Below, piece by piece: positions 5,493 through 5,748 of a stretch of 5,748 bases of DNA. The DNA comes from an uncultured Collinsella sp. (GTDB lineage Bacteria; Actinomycetota; Coriobacteriia; Coriobacteriales; Coriobacteriaceae): NCBI GenBank assembly GCA_900549185.1, contig URNM01000114.1, positions 1 through 5,748 on the forward strand, in the 5' to 3' direction. The stretch's first letter is position 1. Each line of letters starts with the position of its first letter. The notes below the pieces were generated by a model that saw only the letters and a list, made by a program, of their open reading frames with translations, ran no database searches and was not told the DNA's origin. The translations under genes were made by a program, and so were the position numbers.

Positions 5493-5748
5493 ATGGATTC
5501 TCTCAACGATTTGAACGAGCGCGTCGACGCCTTTGTCGGCACCAGCTCCTTCGAGACGCCTGCCGCGACTAACGACCAAGCCCCCATCGATGTTCCCGCC
5601 GAGGTTCACGAGGACATCGTCGCCTCGGTCGACTTCTCCGAGGTAGAGCTTGCAGACGAATTTACCGAGCCCCAGGTGGCCGTAACTCCCAACGGCCTTT
5701 TGCCCATGGAGCCGCTGCCCATCGACGGGCGCCTGCGCAAGGCGGCCC
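5493..5748 (+). CDS. Unrecognised protein with acidic N-terminal region (partial, runs off window)
   Basis: The reading frame opens after an in-frame TAG at 5478-5480, and the ATG at 5493-5495 is the only plausible start; it continues without a stop to the window end, giving 85 residues. The first 79 residues contain 18 D/E and a single basic residue (R10), with no hydrophobic segment, signal peptide or cysteine. The composition (P, A, V, E, D, T) suggests a disordered acidic leader. Charge changes at GRLRKAA (79-85), where a folded domain may begin. The ribosome site is weak: no GGAG-type match lies within 15 nt upstream. Codon use is like its neighbours, and the overlapping frames give only low-complexity shadows. 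I do not recognise the family; the diagnostic part lies beyond the window. Confidence 0.7.
   Translation, partial: MDSLNDLNERVDAFVGTSSFETPAATNDQAPIDVPAEVHEDIVASVDFSEVELADEFTEPQVAVTPNGLLPMEPLPIDGRLRKAA

Noticed and set aside
5233..5514. 93-codon plus-strand frame across the divergent intergenic region
   Set aside because: No ribosome site, odd composition, and it overlaps both the small gene's start region and the next gene's start.

Overview
The window looks like the end of a draft assembly contig from a GC-rich gut-type actinobacterium, most likely class Coriobacteriia with Collinsella as best guess. That guess rests on high GC, strong C/G-ending codon bias, AGGAG-type ribosome sites, and recall of similar proteins; no database search was possible. 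Bases 1-50 are not genomic. They are an Illumina Nextera P5/i5 adapter ending in the Tn5 mosaic end, so the biological sequence begins at 51.

Layout. Minus strand, 51-1659: a DUF3267-type membrane metallopeptidase gene (1090-1659), then queH (453-1028), then queA (388 down to 51, cut by the contig end). QueA makes epoxyqueuosine on tRNA and QueH reduces it to queuosine, so these two perform the last two steps of one tRNA modification pathway. Divergent intergenic region 1660-1791: a candidate extended -10 promoter and a strong GC-rich hairpin in the probable leader of the plus-strand gene. Plus strand, 1792-5105: a methionyl-tRNA synthetase-family protein (716 aa) followed after 59 nt by a NOL1/NOP2/RsmF-family RNA m5C methyltransferase (367 aa), probably one transcript. 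Minus strand, 5130-5300: a 56-codon gene for a one-helix membrane protein, convergent with the methyltransferase. Plus strand, 5493 to the window end: the start of an unrecognised gene with a very acidic N-terminal region. No gene-free stretch exceeds 300 bases; the longest is 5301-5492.

Theme. Four of the seven genes act on tRNA, tRNA charging or RNA methylation, so this is a translation-related neighbourhood rather than a mobile island. I see no CRISPR, transposase, phage, rRNA or tRNA gene.

Most interesting item. The MetRS-family protein keeps the fold markers (HFGH, zinc knuckle, WG-P-P, APIxY, FIGxD, helical anticodon domain) but departs from consensus at the KMSKS loop (KASSS), the ITRD motif (ITGN), the W-x-D-A-P-I motif (SLWAPI), the FH of FIGKDNIxFH (FY), the A-L-P-Y motif (G-E-P-Y) and the N-x-Y-I-x(n)-P-W anticodon motif. 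Its codon usage nevertheless looks like that of a well-expressed gene. It may be a repurposed synthetase paralogue rather than an ordinary MetG.
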